Shown here: one piece after another, positions 1 to 12,662 of the stretch | How positions within the stretch are numbered: the first letter of the stretch is position 1 | Layout: each line of letters opens with the position of its first letter | DNA from: Plasmopara viticola | Taxonomy: Eukaryota; Oomycota; Peronosporomycetes; Peronosporales; Peronosporaceae | Length of the DNA stretch: 64,000 bases | Direction of reading: 5' to 3' | NCBI GenBank assembly: GCA_001695595.3 | Contig: MBPM02000012.1 | Coordinates: 1,116,001-1,180,000, forward strand | Translations under genes and position numbers: made by a program | Notes under the pieces: model-generated | Seen by the model: the letters and a program-made list of their open reading frames with translations, nothing else | Database searches by the model: none | What the model was told of the DNA's origin: nothing

Positions 1-885
1 TTTTTCGTAAGCAAAGTATTTGGTCGCTATTACCAATGCGGCTTTTTTTAATAAACCCTACTTTCTAATCGCTTGCTCAAAAGAATAAGCACTTATCGGC
101 GGTGTTATCTGGTATTGCAAAGAATGCACTTTTGAGGCTGCACATATTAATTACGTATTTATGGCCATCCCTCCAATGTAGAATTTTTCTAGTAGTTAAC
201 ATTCTCAATTTCGATGATTCTATGTTCGTAAGTTCTGACACTAATTGCATGATAAAGAAACTAAAAACTTATCTATATTTGTAATTTGTATAACTCTTTT
301 TAGGTTCACCAGTAGAAAGTTCTTCTGGAGTAAAGGCCAATCTGGGAAGTACGCCACGTAATAACGCACAGCCAATAAAGCTCATTCGCTTCGCTACGTC
401 AGCTTACTCATTTACCTCGTCGGGTATGGACACATCGCCAACATAGTTGATTAAGGTACGTCACATTATACTTTAAATCTTAAACAGATGAGCTAAAAGA
501 TTACTAAGTTACCTTCTGAAGTGTACATGAGTCGTGCAATGAAGTATCAAAATCTTCTGTAAATACGGATGTTGGGAACTTTGCGGAGAGCGTTCTAGTC
601 GTAACTTGAGGTAAGAGCAAAAATTATTTCACACCGACGTGTTGATGTGCGGGGAGGGTGCTACGCTGGTCACAGAGCTGGTCTTACTCGAACTTACATT
701 ACGTCTTCGGGGCGTGAGCGCTCGTTTTAATATCACTTTGTGGTATAAAAACAAAGCATGCGACGATTTTGCATGGTGGGAAGCCGATTACCTGATCATT
801 TTACGTGGTTCCGCTATATGAGTGAAAAAATCTGCTACCTTTAGCCAAATGCAGTTATGTCCCGGCAACACTCGGGCTTGAATGG
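1..885. other. No gene recognised
   Basis: Only short chance reading frames with unrelated translations on both strands. I see no domain, repeat or RNA gene here. Confidence 0.5.
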
Positions 886-989
886 TTATGACAAAGACGA
901 ATCTTCTTTAGATTTTGGGATGTTTTTTGGCAAAAGAACTTGGTATGGATTTGAACCAACTTGAAAGCGCGGAAGTCGATAGCTAAGTG

Positions 990-1460
990 TAACCGCCGAT
1001 CTTGAAAGATGGCAGGGATGTATCGCGAAAGCGGTCACCCCAAAATAAAATAATATTGCGGCCGCGCAAAAAAGAAGTAAAATCAGTTTTGCGTTCAAAT
1101 AAGAGACAAAAGGCTTGAAGCGCAATGAAGCGTGAAAAGCCCGCCGGTCTTGAAAATTGACTAGCATGTATGGCGAAAGCGGTCACCCCAAAACATGAGT
1201 AATCTTGCGACCGCGCGAGAAAGGCTGAAGTAGTTCCGCATTTCTATTGAGGAATAAAAGTGAAAAGCGCAATAAAGCGTGTAAAAGCTATTAAAGCGTA
1301 ATAAAGCTTATTAAACTCATAGAGCGAAAAAATGCGGTAGAGTCGATAAAGCTTGAAAAAGGTTAAAAGCGTAATACAGCTGATGAAACATGTAAGGCGT
1401 AAAAGGCGTAAAGCGTACAAAGGCTTAAAAGCTGATAAAGCTATAAAGCGTGTATCGTTA
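990..1460. repeat. 148-bp tandem duplication followed by degenerate AAAGCG-type repeats
   Basis: A block beginning GCCGATCTTGAAAG at 995 recurs as GCCGGTCTTGAAAA at 1143, and both copies share the stretch GCGAAAGCGGTCACCCC. This gives a period of about 148 bp. From about 1240 to 1455 the sequence becomes an imperfect array of 10-12 bp words such as AAAGCGTAATAAAGC and AAAAGCTGATAAAGC. It looks like a decaying minisatellite at the edge of the LINE. No coding potential is visible. Confidence 0.7.
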
Positions 1461-1649
1461 GAAATTGTAAATCATAGCGACTTCCGTAAATAATAACTCC
1501 ACATCCGCGTGAAGTAAAACTGACGCAATTTCGCATCTTCAATGAAAAAAATTATAATGGATATATTCTGCTTGAAATTCACTACGACCGAGTGGAATAA
1601 ATTCAAAATTTAGGCGCCAGTGAACATGATAAATAGGTCTTCGAAAAAG

Positions 1650-4600
1650 TGCCGGTTTTATTTATGTTTGAATGAGTTTAGCTGAAACTTGTATCGGTGA
1701 GAGTTTGCGAGCCGTGAATGAACATCAAATAGCTCCTGTAAATGAAGGCGTATCATTGTTAAGCACTGTCGAAAAATGCCCATAGATTTAAGATAAGTTG
1801 CATCGTAGAGTGCCTTGTTACGGTATAACCATAATGTCCGGAGAATACAGCACCGAAAATTATGAAAAATTCGAATAGGCAGATTGACGCCATAAATATG
1901 TTTGCGATAAGTTGGCACAAATAAGTCGACAAGAAATAATGCGTTTTCCAGCAAATTGTAGTAGCAAAGATCCATTCGATTGGGGGAAGGAATTGTCGCT
2001 TTGCTGTACAACAATCCCAAAGTAAGTGTTTAGAAGTTTCAGTTTCGAAACAGCCATGAACGCATTGTATGTCTTAAGTATGCCAGCCAAATTTGTAGCG
2101 AAATCCCAATCCATTGTGTTCAAGTCGAAACAGAAAATTTGAATAGACGGGCAGAATATCAAGTTGAAACCGTCATTGTGTAGGCCAGCAATTAATGGGT
2201 AGCTCGAAATTGTCAAGCCCCAGCAACTGTATTGGAAGCTGGGTAGGTATGTTCGCGTTAAGAAGTCGGCGAATTGAGTCGTTATCCGCATGAACAATGT
2301 CGTTCTCGTCATATTTTCCATATATGAAAAGCGGAAAGCATGGATGCCGGGGCGCCGGGTATATGGCAAACGTGCCATTGTAAGAAGGTACTTTTAGTCT
2401 ACGGTGCCAAGCTCTCAGCCACTCGAATAAGAGAGCGATCTGATTGAATAAAGGACCCAGATAAAGCTTTTTAAAGAGTTAGCTTAGTAAAGACCGGGTT
2501 GGCGCTTACAAGCTTAGGCATAATTCTAGTAGTCCATAATGAAAGCGCGCGTTGCCAATAGCTTGGTACACCTTTCCAACGAGATGTAGTAGTCGAGGTT
2601 CAAAGAGGCATGTACAGAAAGTCTAAGCCAATACCTTGACCTTAAGGAGCCAAGTCCGAGGCAGCTTGTGCAGGGAGGAACTTTTTAGGAGGAGAAGCAA
2701 CTCTTTGTCTGCAATGCTGAATAAGCTGACAAATTAGAATAATTTGAAGCAGCTCAACCGAGTCTGAAATAGTGTGAAGATCTAAGCCCCCAGCAGTGTG
2801 GTGCACGGAGTGCCATTTGCTGGGAAATTGGCTTTAAACTGTTGAGTCCGTTGTCGTTGATGATGGAGTGTTGTTGATAAGATTTTCCTCATGAGAGGAT
2901 TAAAAAGTTTTGATTTCTGCTTCTCACAGTATAGACTGTACCATTGTCTTTAGAAATAGAGCTCGGCCTTGTATAGTTTGGGCTCTCCTACGCCAAGCCA
3001 CGCAGAGCCTTTGAAATCTGATAAGCAACTAATTAAGCTGGAAGCTTGGCCGGCGCTGGGATCTAATTGGAAAACCCAGAAGCGTAGTGTGCTCTCCATT
3101 GCTCAAAACTCGAGGTTCAATGTTGGACAAATATTGTAGTAAGCTGGAGTCAGCCGATGTCCAGGGCGGAAATGGGAATATAACTGTTAAATTCATGTTT
3201 GATTGCATGCCAATCGCAGTGCAAAATTCTTGGAGCGGGCGAAAAATAATGGAGGCGAGATTTATTATTTAGGACTTGTACCAGGTCCCAGTAAAAAATG
3301 TCGAATCCCAGCGACAAAATATTTCACCAGATCCCCAGTGCTGTAGAACGAGGTCTAGAGCTTGCCAGTTGACTCTGTCAAATGCCATCGTAAAATTGAG
3401 GCAGATGGCACCTGTAGGGATCCGCGAATCACAATCAGTACAGTAATTATGAAAATCCAGAATGTAGCGTAATGCGTGGCGGATATCTCGACCTGGCACA
3501 AACCCAAATTGCTCGTCTCCTAAAAGCGCAGGTAAAACTTGATTAAGCCGGTAAGCCAAGGCTTTTGGTCCAAACTTGGCGTCATTATTCAGTAATGTGA
3601 TTGGGCGGTAATTCTTGGGATCTGAACGATAAGCGTATGTTCGCTCTTATGAAGTAGCGAGATGATGTACGGTCATAGACTAGCTTTTTTGTGTAACAAG
3701 GATAGGTAACCTCGGCGCTGAAACTTGGTCATGCGTCCGAGCCGTAGTTGGGAAGCGTAGACCAGTTCAAGCGCCAGAGCCCATTGAGAGCGGTAAAGTT
3801 GATAGCATTCTGAAGGCAGGCCATGTGGTGCTGGGCTTTTTCCACGTGATGTGTATACAATGGCGTAATAGAAGTCGTCAGCTGTAAGCGGTGCTTTTAA
3901 CGATGAAACTTGAAAATTGTTTAGTCTCCGGCTGATGTGTTGTAAAATAGATTGGAGATTTTCAGTGTTGAAATTTGTGGGTTGAATATCTAGATCTTCC
4001 GAGTTTGACTGGAACCTAGTGCCCCAATATTTACGGTGACTACGTCTGGTCCCGCGAAATTTTTGTCGGTAGGCGTGAGGGCTCGAAAATTGTTTTTAGA
4101 AGAACTTTTGGCATTTGCCACGTCTTGGTCTTATTGCACACGCGCAGAGCCGTATTGAATTCAGAAAAAGCTTGGCGAGACTCCCGGCAGTGTAATGCGG
4201 TTAAGTCGCTTGGAGTTAGCGCAAAATTACTTTCAGCTTCTTGAAAAGCTAAAAATAGATGACGTAGTTGAGCAGTCACTGCATATTTTTGTTTAAGGTA
4301 TCCACTTCCCGGCGCTTGTATTCATCCAGTATGCATCCTGGGTTGCGGGAAGGGTCCATAGTGGCCAGAAGATGGTTTAAATTAAGCCCAAGCTGATGTT
4401 GGATGTCTTCACATTGAAGAAGCCATGGCGGGCATTGAATAATGCTTTAGTGTGGATAATTAAATCCGATGAAGCAGAAATTTCAACCGGGACATGGTCT
4501 CCGGGGCTTATATTCAATTCAAGTTGTGTTTGGAGGAACGAATAAACCTATCGTAAGATTCCACACTTGCAAGGCAATATTCGATCTTGTTTTTTAAGTT

Positions 4601-5210
4601 GGGACCGGTAATCTCGCGCGTTGTAAAATTTTCCAAACACCAAAAGTCCAGTAAACCCAAAGAAATCATCCAGGCAAAAAGCTCGGATCTCCCATTTTCA
4701 TAATGACTAAGGAGGGGCGGGCTTGAACGAATTCGGAATACATAGTAGTACTAAATTCACCGAGCACCAAATAATAGGCCGAGTCAGTTAACGTCCGAGG
4801 AAGAGCACTAAAAAATGCTGAACGATCGTAATATAGAACAGGACCGTAAACCACGTAAATAAAGATTTTTTACCCCAATTCGTGCCGCCATAAGAGCACT
4901 TAGTATTGGGTCGCTGGCATAGCGTAGTGTGACATTTTGAAGATTTTAAAAAAATGTGACCCCATTGCGTTTCTGGTCAAAGCTGTTTGCTGGTTGGACT
5001 AGTTAATACAAGCGTATGAGTCTGCTGCGTGAAGAAAGTAGTCGTTTTTTTCTTATAAAACAAGGCTAGTGAATTTTGTTTCTTGAAAACCATTTACTAG
5101 ATATTGAGAGAGAAGATCTTGGTACATGGTAAGGCTTGGTCAATTGAGACCATTTACGTCTAGTGAAACGGCCTTAAACGTCCAGCCCCCTATATTAGAT
5201 GTGAAGTTGA
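1650..5210 (-). pseudogene. LINE ORF2 remnant (endonuclease + reverse transcriptase)
   Basis: The endonuclease region is recognisable at 4854-4666, where LGEFSTTMYSEF stands in place of the usual GDFNT motif. The following linker is at 4279-4040. The RT fingers/palm piece is at 3559-3269 with GDEQFGFVPGRD and LNFTMAFDRVNW. The reading TFFTGTWYKS stops at 3269. Just downstream, homology resumes with PLQEFCTAIGMQ and LPWTSAD-like sequence, so the RT segment that normally carries the catalytic xADD motif is absent. The C-terminal region at 2020-1658 contains FHNFRCCILRTLWLYRNKAL, the zf-RVT-like tail. Multiple frames are used, so it is a pseudogene. Confidence 0.75.
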
Positions 5211-6149
5211 GAAATCAAGTCTCCAGACTGATGCGGCTTAAGTTCTTGGTCGTTTTGAATTCGAGCTTCAAAAAAATTGGCACCGTTCCAAATTTCATCA
5301 GGTCTTTAGCAAAAGCGCTAAAGCCGAGCAGCCAGAGAGAACGGTCGGTTAGAAGAGAAATACTTAGACTGGTGAGGTATTGCGGATTCTCATCAGTCAT
5401 ATCCGTTACCTTGACCGGGTCGTGGTAAACTGTCGGCGCCATAAAATCGATGATTGCATCGCGCTTCAACAGCCCCAAGTTGTAAAGGTTTGTCATATTT
5501 TTAAAAAGGCGTTGCAGGATTCTACTTAGTGGTGTTGTGGTATGAAGGAGGCGAAGGCTTTTTTGGTGCCTTAAATTTATCTCGGAAGTGCAGGGTTGAG
5601 AAGTCAGTAGACGGCACACTGCTCTACTAAAAGCGAGCGAGTCAGTTTTTTCTATAGAAGAAATTGTTCTTGGCATAAGACCCGGGTAATCTCTATAGTG
5701 ACCAACTGGTCTAGAAGGGGTCGACTATCAAATTCCTTACTGAAAGAATCGACGTCAAAAACAATTAATACCAATGAGGTCAGCACACCGCCTGATATTC
5801 TGACTTCGTTTAGTCTTCAAGGGACATCAATTGGTCAGTTGATCTCAAAAAGTTCACCCTGAGTCATTGACTCAACTTCAAACTTAATGGTAAGCGGAAA
5901 GACCATAGTAACATATGTGGGGTCAATTTTGTATGGCGGATCGCTTCCCAAGCAAATCTCATCATCTATTGATTGACGAATTTCCAAATCAAAATGCCAC
6001 TGCGGTATTTCAGGGTCATAATTATCAAGCCATAATGGGCTATGATAATTTGGCCTAACAATCGACTGGGCTTGGATCGAGCCATCAGATTCATTAATCG
6101 TGTAATCTATGAAAAAATCTTTTCACACTGGGTTGGTAATAGCTGATAA

Positions 6150-7190
6150 AGCTCGACGATTTCTAGCCGCTTTTGCTCATACTGGGGCATTTGGCAGCGA
6201 ATTCGGAGCAGCGACCGTTTCGGCCAAGGCAGTTTTATCGTCAAGACAAGGTTGGTCTTGTTGCGAATTGTCGTCATTGTCGTCAAATGCCGGGGGACTA
6301 TCCGAAGTTGACATTGCGTCATCTATGTCGTTTTGGTGTCCGTTAGGGGTAGAGACGTCTGCTTGAAGCAATTGACGTAATGACGAGCGTAAAGAATTGA
6401 CGACCAAAAATTTTGGGATGGGAATTGGAAATAGGCTCGTTTTTTTGCCTATCCAATTTTTCTGCAGATTTGTTTGCAGCCTCTTGTTCCTGGTGCAAAC
6501 TAATCGAAGGGGGGTTACTCGATTGTAACGGGCCATCCTATAGTTGGTAAAACATGGCGAAATTTTATCATGCCATCGTCCGGGCAGGAAAAGGTAATTT
6601 CCCGTAAAGGCTCGTTTGGCGATAGTACCAAAATTTTGAGAGCCTGATTTTGGGCGAAGTAAACGATGCGTTCGCGGGAAGGCAAACCGTTTCGCATGTA
6701 TGTTGGTAGAATACACGTTGGACGGGGTCCACGGGATTAAAACCAATCAAAATAGTGCGGTCAGTGACTTCATCTGGAAGTCGTACTAAATCCACATAGT
6801 AGCGAGATCATACTGAGAGAAATGGGCAATTTGTATGGTAGAGCCAAACGCAGACAATAAACCTCGCCTTAATCTAGAGGCCATATCATACGACGCGCAG
6901 GTAAATCGGACTCCTGCTTTAAAGATTATCAAACAATATTGGAATAGACGGGCTTGACGCGCGTCTTTCCATAGTTGCGGTTGTGAGTCGGTAGTTAATT
7001 CGTCCACCAGATCTGCAGGATCTTTCTTGCGAATAAGTGTGGGAAACGGGATCCACATGCGGTGAAGTTCCGTTGTGTAGGAGCCAATTTTAGTGCATTG
7101 CAACGAAGCGCATCAATGCTGAAATCACCACTGTACCGGAAGATTCGTTGCCACCAATTGTTTATTTTTGTAATTCCAAACGCCAAAATT
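6150..7190 (-). pseudogene. LINE ORF1-like remnant
   Basis: Overlapping minus-strand frames at 7186-6995, 7103-6786, 6795-6568 and 6746-6177 read as one protein broken by frameshifts. Sequence near AHFSQYDLATMWI runs on in the next frame to VRLPDEVTDRTILIGFNP. The later part is hydrophilic and rich in D/Q/N. It sits just upstream of the endonuclease region in the same orientation, as expected of ORF1. No zinc knuckle is evident. The assignment rests on position and orientation more than on a specific domain. Confidence 0.5.
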
Positions 7191-9082
7191 TAGCCAAAGT
7201 AGTTACACAATTAAGTATTCAGTGCTTGATTGAGCACTTAGCTAAGAAGGGTACAAGCGCAATGCGCACCTAACTCTCCGATATTGAGTTTTGTGGCTTG
7301 AAAAATTCAAACTTCATGTTTCAATAAATGCTAGGTTCCATAGACTCGGTCTGAAGATTATAGTCTGAGTTTTATAGACTCAGATTTCAAGTAAGCGCAA
7401 CTACCTGAAACGAAAGATTCTGTGGTGCCTAGCATCTAAATTTTAGTTTCTGCTCTTAAAAGTGGAGCGCCATCATGCGCTATAGCAATTTAGCGACAAG
7501 AAAGGCTACAAATACATCTGTTCCATTGATAACAGTAATTGTCTAGATTACCGCATACTGCGATTTTGATCGATGAAGAAACATCGTTCGAAGTGACCGA
7601 ACGCTTCTCGAGGAGGCAGACCGTTTACCATCATTTGACTACTAGGTGATGCGGAGTCACACAGTACCTTACTCAGCGGCGCGTAGCATCGGTGCAATCT
7701 TCAGGTAGGCGATTATTTAGGAATGCATAAAGCCATATGCTGCTTTCTTTACATGCAACAGCAACCTCTTAGATTTTCTGCGATAACTTTGCCGGCGTGC
7801 GACCAGAATCAAGAAAGACTATAAACATTTATCGTTTTCTCGTAAAATTACAACTGCTGCTATTACTACGAGATCGTGGGGGTTGAAGGCTACTCCCATA
7901 ATGATAATTTCGGTGCCATCTGCCAATGGCCATCGATTCCCGGACTCCAAAGTCACGGCATCTACTCGCAACTTTTGAAAGTCGAAGTCATAAGGAAAAT
8001 CTATGTCGCCGCCCCCCCTTCGGGACAATACGGGTATGACTACCAAGCGGCAGATTTTGGTTTGATCGCCAGTAGTCAAGTTGATTGGGACTGGATTGGG
8101 TCAGTAGTTACTTAAATAGGTCTTATATGACGAGGATCCACCCATCAAAAGCAAATCGGAAGGTGCGGGCCTGTTTTCCTCTTGGGTGGCTGTTTAAATT
8201 GCCTTTCCCATCGCTGCTTCCTACACCTTAAAGAGTTAAGTGCGAGGCGCATTTATTTTTTGCTCGTCATCAAACACTTTTACCCTGTTTTTTTCGGGGA
8301 AATGTAACAGTGATGGAGGCCATCAACCTCATGAACATTTTTATGAAGTTGATGATGTTCTGGCTAAAATCGCAAGCAGACATGAGCGCTAGGAAACATT
8401 GCTCGTTACTTCTTTATCGAATGACGTATGCTTCACGTGTGAAGGTCCTTCTATTGATTCGTGTGAGAGTGCGACAGCCACGCACACTTGATCATCCGAG
8501 ATCAAGTCCGTCTTTGTGACCAACTCCAACTCTTCAAAATGAGCTAAAATCTTTTCCTTCTTCCAAAAATTGGAGGATTAAAGTTTTTCAGCTTACACCA
8601 TATTCATGTGGGCTTTAATACCATAACGTGTTTAAGCTGCTTGACAGCAAGTGGGTCTGCAAATAAATTTGTTTGCTCGAAGCCAGCAAACAATCCAATT
8701 AGTGCAAAATGTTCGTCTGATAGGTTCGAAATGGTGGGTTTATCTCATCCGAAACCTTTGCGAGGATTTAATGGCGTTGGAGTGGAATTGACTAGTGCTG
8801 CCAGATAGGACGGAGTCACATAACACTTCACACACAGGAGGTGTGCAAAAGAAATCTAAAACTTTCGATAAACGATCGTTCATCATTCCCAGTCTTACTT
8901 CTCGACGTGTGCAAAGAATGATAGTTCCTGAAACCGGTATAGCAACTACACAGGTCACCGGCCCCTTTATTCAAAAGACCAGATTTAGTATGCGAGTGCC
9001 TAAATGCCAGATGTGTATCATTAGAAATATGCGATCTGATTCGCTGAAAGCGCACCATACTGAGTTTATGTATGGTCGGGAT
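7191..9082. other. No gene recognised between LINE and PH gene
   Basis: Open frames here (for example 7819-8079 minus and 8795-9199 plus) overlap each other on opposite strands and match nothing I recognise. The frame at 8795-9199 runs antisense into the 3' end of the PH gene. I treat them as chance or remnant frames. Confidence 0.45.
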
Positions 9083-10191
9083 TTAATGAAAATTGTTGTT
9101 TCTTCGCTCGGTCAGAACTCGCAGCACCCGGCGCCATTCACGCGCCTCTTCAACGCTGCCGAGGCGCACATGAAACACTTGTTTATTTGGTGTGTCTAGT
9201 GAGATAATGAGCTCTAATGTCGGCGAAACCATTGTTGAGCCAGCATTTGGCAACACCATACGCCCTCGGCGTCGCGCCTTCACGCCTATCACGTACCCTC
9301 TCCACCGCGGCACCTCGTACGGTTTGTTGCTATTGTAGTACGATAACATTGCACCTTGGAGAACAAAGAAGTAGCGTCGCCAAAGTCCAATAAACGATAT
9401 TCTCTTTTCCATCCACCCGCTCTTGGCGACAGGAATGGACAATCTATCAAATCGGCAAAGTCCATCGGGATCGAACGACGACATGCTTAGTGTAACATCC
9501 TCACTTGACCCATTTGACCACGACCTCGACTTGCGGCGTGCAGGAGTTTTCAAAGCACGAAGCCATCTATTGCGCTCGTGAGTGTCGTGTGCACGAATAT
9601 CAATAACTTTTCCACAGGAACCGTATACTTTGAATCCAATTCGAATCGTCCGATCTGTATCATCAATATGCGCCACCCGAATAACACCGCGGGGCTGACA
9701 CGAGTCACCAAAGTGAAAATGATTTCTTGATGCCCAGGCTGATGCAACTGAGGCTTGCGCTTGTTTTAAAAATACTTCAGCGGGAAAACTTGTAAAGTAC
9801 GACAGCATGGTACCATCTAGACAGAAATACCGATGACGCCACCGTCCGAGACGTCCACCACGCATCCAGAGCCAACCACAAAACTGATCTTCTAAGGCCA
9901 GGCTACTAGACTCGGCTGGAGAAAGGTCTTTAGATGTTTCTGCGTAAGTCGTGGTCGCCCAACTTGGTGCACGATCGCTCGTGACTTGACAAGCGGGTAG
10001 GAACTCTGGAATTCACGCTCGGCTCTTGCGTTCGATGAAGAAGTTGACATCAATCGATTGGTACGTGCGTACGTCATTTCTTGACGCACAATCAATCGTT
10101 TGGATAGGCGATCGTGATCTTGTGCTCTTCTTTGTGCTCGGCGGCACGGTGAGAGTTTCGTTAATGAAGCCCACTTACAGTATGGGCTCAT
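9083..10191 (-). CDS. Tandem PH-domain protein
   Basis: The main frame, 9865-9083, encodes two pleckstrin homology domains, which typically bind phosphoinositides or membrane partners. PH1 begins GWLWMRGGRLGRWRHRYFCL, just upstream of the internal ATG at 9865, and ends near WLRALKTP. PH2 runs from SGWMEKRISFIGLWRRYFFVL to the terminal REWRRVLRVL, each with the conserved C-terminal Trp helix. Because PH1 starts before the 9865 ATG, the true N-terminus lies upstream. An ATG at 10191 opens a 99-codon frame, and a 59-nt GT-AG intron at 10064-10006 would join it in frame (exons 10191-10065 and 10005-9083, 349 aa). A frameshift instead of an intron cannot be excluded. The gene lies tail-to-head with the Smr gene on the same strand. 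Confidence 0.75.
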
Positions 10192-10608
10192 GATGAGCCC
10201 ACATATATTATCCTTTAAAGCGCTGTGTCACGCTGTCCCATTTCGCTGGGAGTCGCTAAAGACGTGTCACCGTTTTCGGGGAAATAGCCCTACTAATTAT
10301 ATTGGGTATGGAAGCGCTGCATTTTTGTCAAAAGTCCAACAGGCACTTGTCATTGAAAAAAGGAGAGGTGCGATGAGGCATGCTTCATCTCAAACGATCA
10401 CCGTTAAATCAAATGTCACTCTTCATTGTTGAGTTGAAGAGTCGTCAACTATTTGCACTCGTCACTTAATTCAAAGATTGAAATCTTTTTTTGTACGCAA
10501 GTTACAAATTATATTTCACCCCAACGATTACCGAAACGACAGCCATACGAATCGAAACATGTTGGTGAAAAGACAGCATGGAAGCATCAAAAGATTTCAG
10601 GTTATTAA

Positions 10609-12536
10609 TCAAGCTGATTCCGTGGACCGCAATGGAAACACCGTTACCACGCCATTAAGCTCGCGCGAAGCTATTTGGCGTCGCTTTAGTGACAGTTGAA
10701 GCGCGGTCAGGATACGCGGCTTACCATTTATTGAGTGGTGACCTACACCACAGATCAATATACACCGACGAATACGGTGCTTCTGACAGTACTCGATCGC
10801 TTCGCGAGCAACCCACAAAGCTTCCATTACAATCATGCCATGCAAGTCGATCGGTTGTTGATGTCTAGCGCATAACCAATAACAAGAGGTTTAACTCCAG
10901 AATCAATGTATATTGACCACAAAAAACTCGAACAAACTCACTTAATCTGATCTTCATGAGCTAAAAAAAAGTCGTGGGCCCACTGTCGTTGAGCATTTCG
11001 GTGTTGACGACGAGCATTGCTCAACCTAAAACCATAGATGGAAAAGGATTAGTCAAGCCTCGTCTTAATTGTCAATATTTGTGCTCACTCTCGTATTCGG
11101 TCCACCGCGAGAACATGCTGACCGCGTCTGAAGGATGTAAGCACATCGCAATAACGATTGCTGAGGGCTTCTCTTGCAGCGTTAACCTTTTTTTTGCTGG
11201 ACACAAGGGTCCATTCTTCAACACGCCCACTTCGTCGAGACCGTCCATCGCTACTAGCAGCAGCAAGCTCTCCTGCATCAATTGTAATCCCAGCTTCCTT
11301 CATCGCAGTTGGCGTCAGCAACTGCTTTTCGTCCAAGGTAAACTCATAAACCTCGCGCAAAGCTGCCTCTGTAGCGTCCGAGCTACACCCATTGAGATAC
11401 AATGTCTATTCACAAAAAAAAAGACAGCACATTATCCCATTCAAAGATAAATGTTATCGATCAAAAACAAGGCGTACAGTCTCAATAACACTGCTGTCCA
11501 CGTTTGGCAACAGCTTCTTAAGCCGTTCAAGCTTCAGCTGCGTCGTGATCCTGGACTCACTGCGATCGTGCGGCGCATCCTGGTATTCCCAGAAATTGTA
11601 CTCCTTTTTCGCCTTGTCATTCGCCGTGTGGTTACGAAATGGAAGCATCGTGTGATTGGGCGGAGGCGAAGGCTTTGGAGGAGGTCGTTGGCATGGTACC
11701 TGCTGTAGCTTCTCGACTTTCCTCTGCTGTCTTTTAAACTTTATCTTGCTTGCAGCACCGAGCTCTGGAAATTGTCCAAACGAATCTACTTTAGGCCCGT
11801 TTGCAAGCAATTCCTTCTGTTGTGCTGCCACACGTATATCTGCGTTCAGCACTGCAGCAAAGTTCTGTACATTATTCAACGCTCGCAAGTTGTGCAGCGC
11901 TTCGGCTGCCTCATTTACATCATAGTTGTGACTGTCCAACACATCTTCTACCACGTCTGCCTTATAGTCTGGATACAGTTCTAGTAAATACTGCAGCGGA
12001 TGTACAAGTTCTGCGTCACTGCTAATTGCACTGCCCTCGTCTAGACAAAGCAGCAACTGCTGTACAAAAGCTCCGTTAGTAGCCAAGAGGTCATCTTGCT
12101 CGCTTTCTGGAAGCTCCCGGAGTGCCATCACAAAAGAACTGTCCTCGTTAAGCCCTAAGCCAGCACAAAGCTCACTAATATTTAGTCTTGCATGCTTTTG
12201 CAAATTTTGGTCATGCTGTTCGAGAGTCTGCTGATCTTGTTGACTCAACGTCTTAATAGCTACAAGATTCAGAACCTCGTCCACTGCGCGGGATACGTCA
12301 CCGTCACATGATTTCAAAGCTTGCATCACTTCCTTCCTTGACACTTTCGATGGTAATTGAAACCCGTGGGCGTCGATGGTTGCAGTCATTTCAAGCACGA
12401 GGTCGATTTGGGCGGCAGCGAGTGCATCTTCCGTCAATTCTGCGTCACAAGACGACGTGGAAAGATCATTACTCGTATCAGAGGAAAGAGAAGAAGATGA
12501 TGCTGCTTCTTGATACATATTAGATCCGACCATCAT
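10609..12536 (-). CDS. CUE/UBA-like - DUF1771 - Smr domain protein (4 exons)
   Basis: Exons are 12536-11469, 11405-11089, 11025-10942 and 10864-10609; introns are 63, 63 and 77 nt, all GT-AG. The joined frame is 574 aa. Visible modules are a UBA-like segment (about residues 36-91), a CUE-like segment (about 174-217, with LLELYPDYKADVVEDVL) and a third CUE-like helical unit (about 335-376) split by intron 1. A DUF1771-like helical region follows, spanning exons 2-3 (ELSNARRQHRN). The C-terminal Smr domain starts IDLHGM and carries the GVGHHS variant of the glycine-rich motif. The layout resembles plant CID7 and animal N4BP2 C-termini, which link ubiquitin binding to nucleic-acid binding or cleavage. 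Its role here is inferred. It shares a roughly 150-bp divergent promoter with the Tul1-like gene. Confidence 0.88.
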
Positions 12537-12598
12537 GAACGTATCGTGCGACTAAAGCGACGCTTCCGTTAAAGCACGAGAATGCGGAATTGATGCCC

Positions 12599-12605
12599 AG
12601 AGTGA
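12599..12605 (-). promoter_or_regulatory. Candidate Inr for the CUE-Smr gene
   Basis: On the minus strand this reads TCACTCT, a full match to the oomycete initiator core TCAYTYY, placed about 63-69 nt before the ATG at 12536. The flanking positions beyond the core match poorly, so this is a moderate candidate only. Confidence 0.35.
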
Positions 12606-12662
12606 ACGTCATACAAACATTACGTACACCACATAATAGACTCGTTACGCACGTTCTGAGGA

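Larger units (their letters stand above)
1650..7190 (-). mobile_element. Degenerate non-LTR retrotransposon (LINE), about 5.5 kb
   Basis: Read on the minus strand, pieces of a LINE occur in the expected order: an ORF1-like region (about 7190-6150), an endonuclease region (about 5210-4500), a linker, reverse transcriptase (around 3560-2900) and a C-terminal region (about 2380-1650). All are broken by stops and frameshifts. The RT piece carries FVPGRDIRHALRY followed by a degraded LDFAKAFD-like motif, both typical of L1-like oomycete LINEs. The 5' and 3' ends and any target-site duplication could not be fixed. The element is clearly dead. Confidence 0.8.

Noticed and set aside
8795..9199. 134-codon plus-strand frame
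   Set aside because: It runs antisense into the PH gene, lacks any recognisable domain and overlaps another frame on the opposite strand.
10183..10201. Perfect 9-bp inverted repeat TGGGCTCAT/ATGAGCCCA at the presumed PH start codon
   Set aside because: Short palindromes of this size arise by chance in 64 kb; no second copy or known regulator site supports it.
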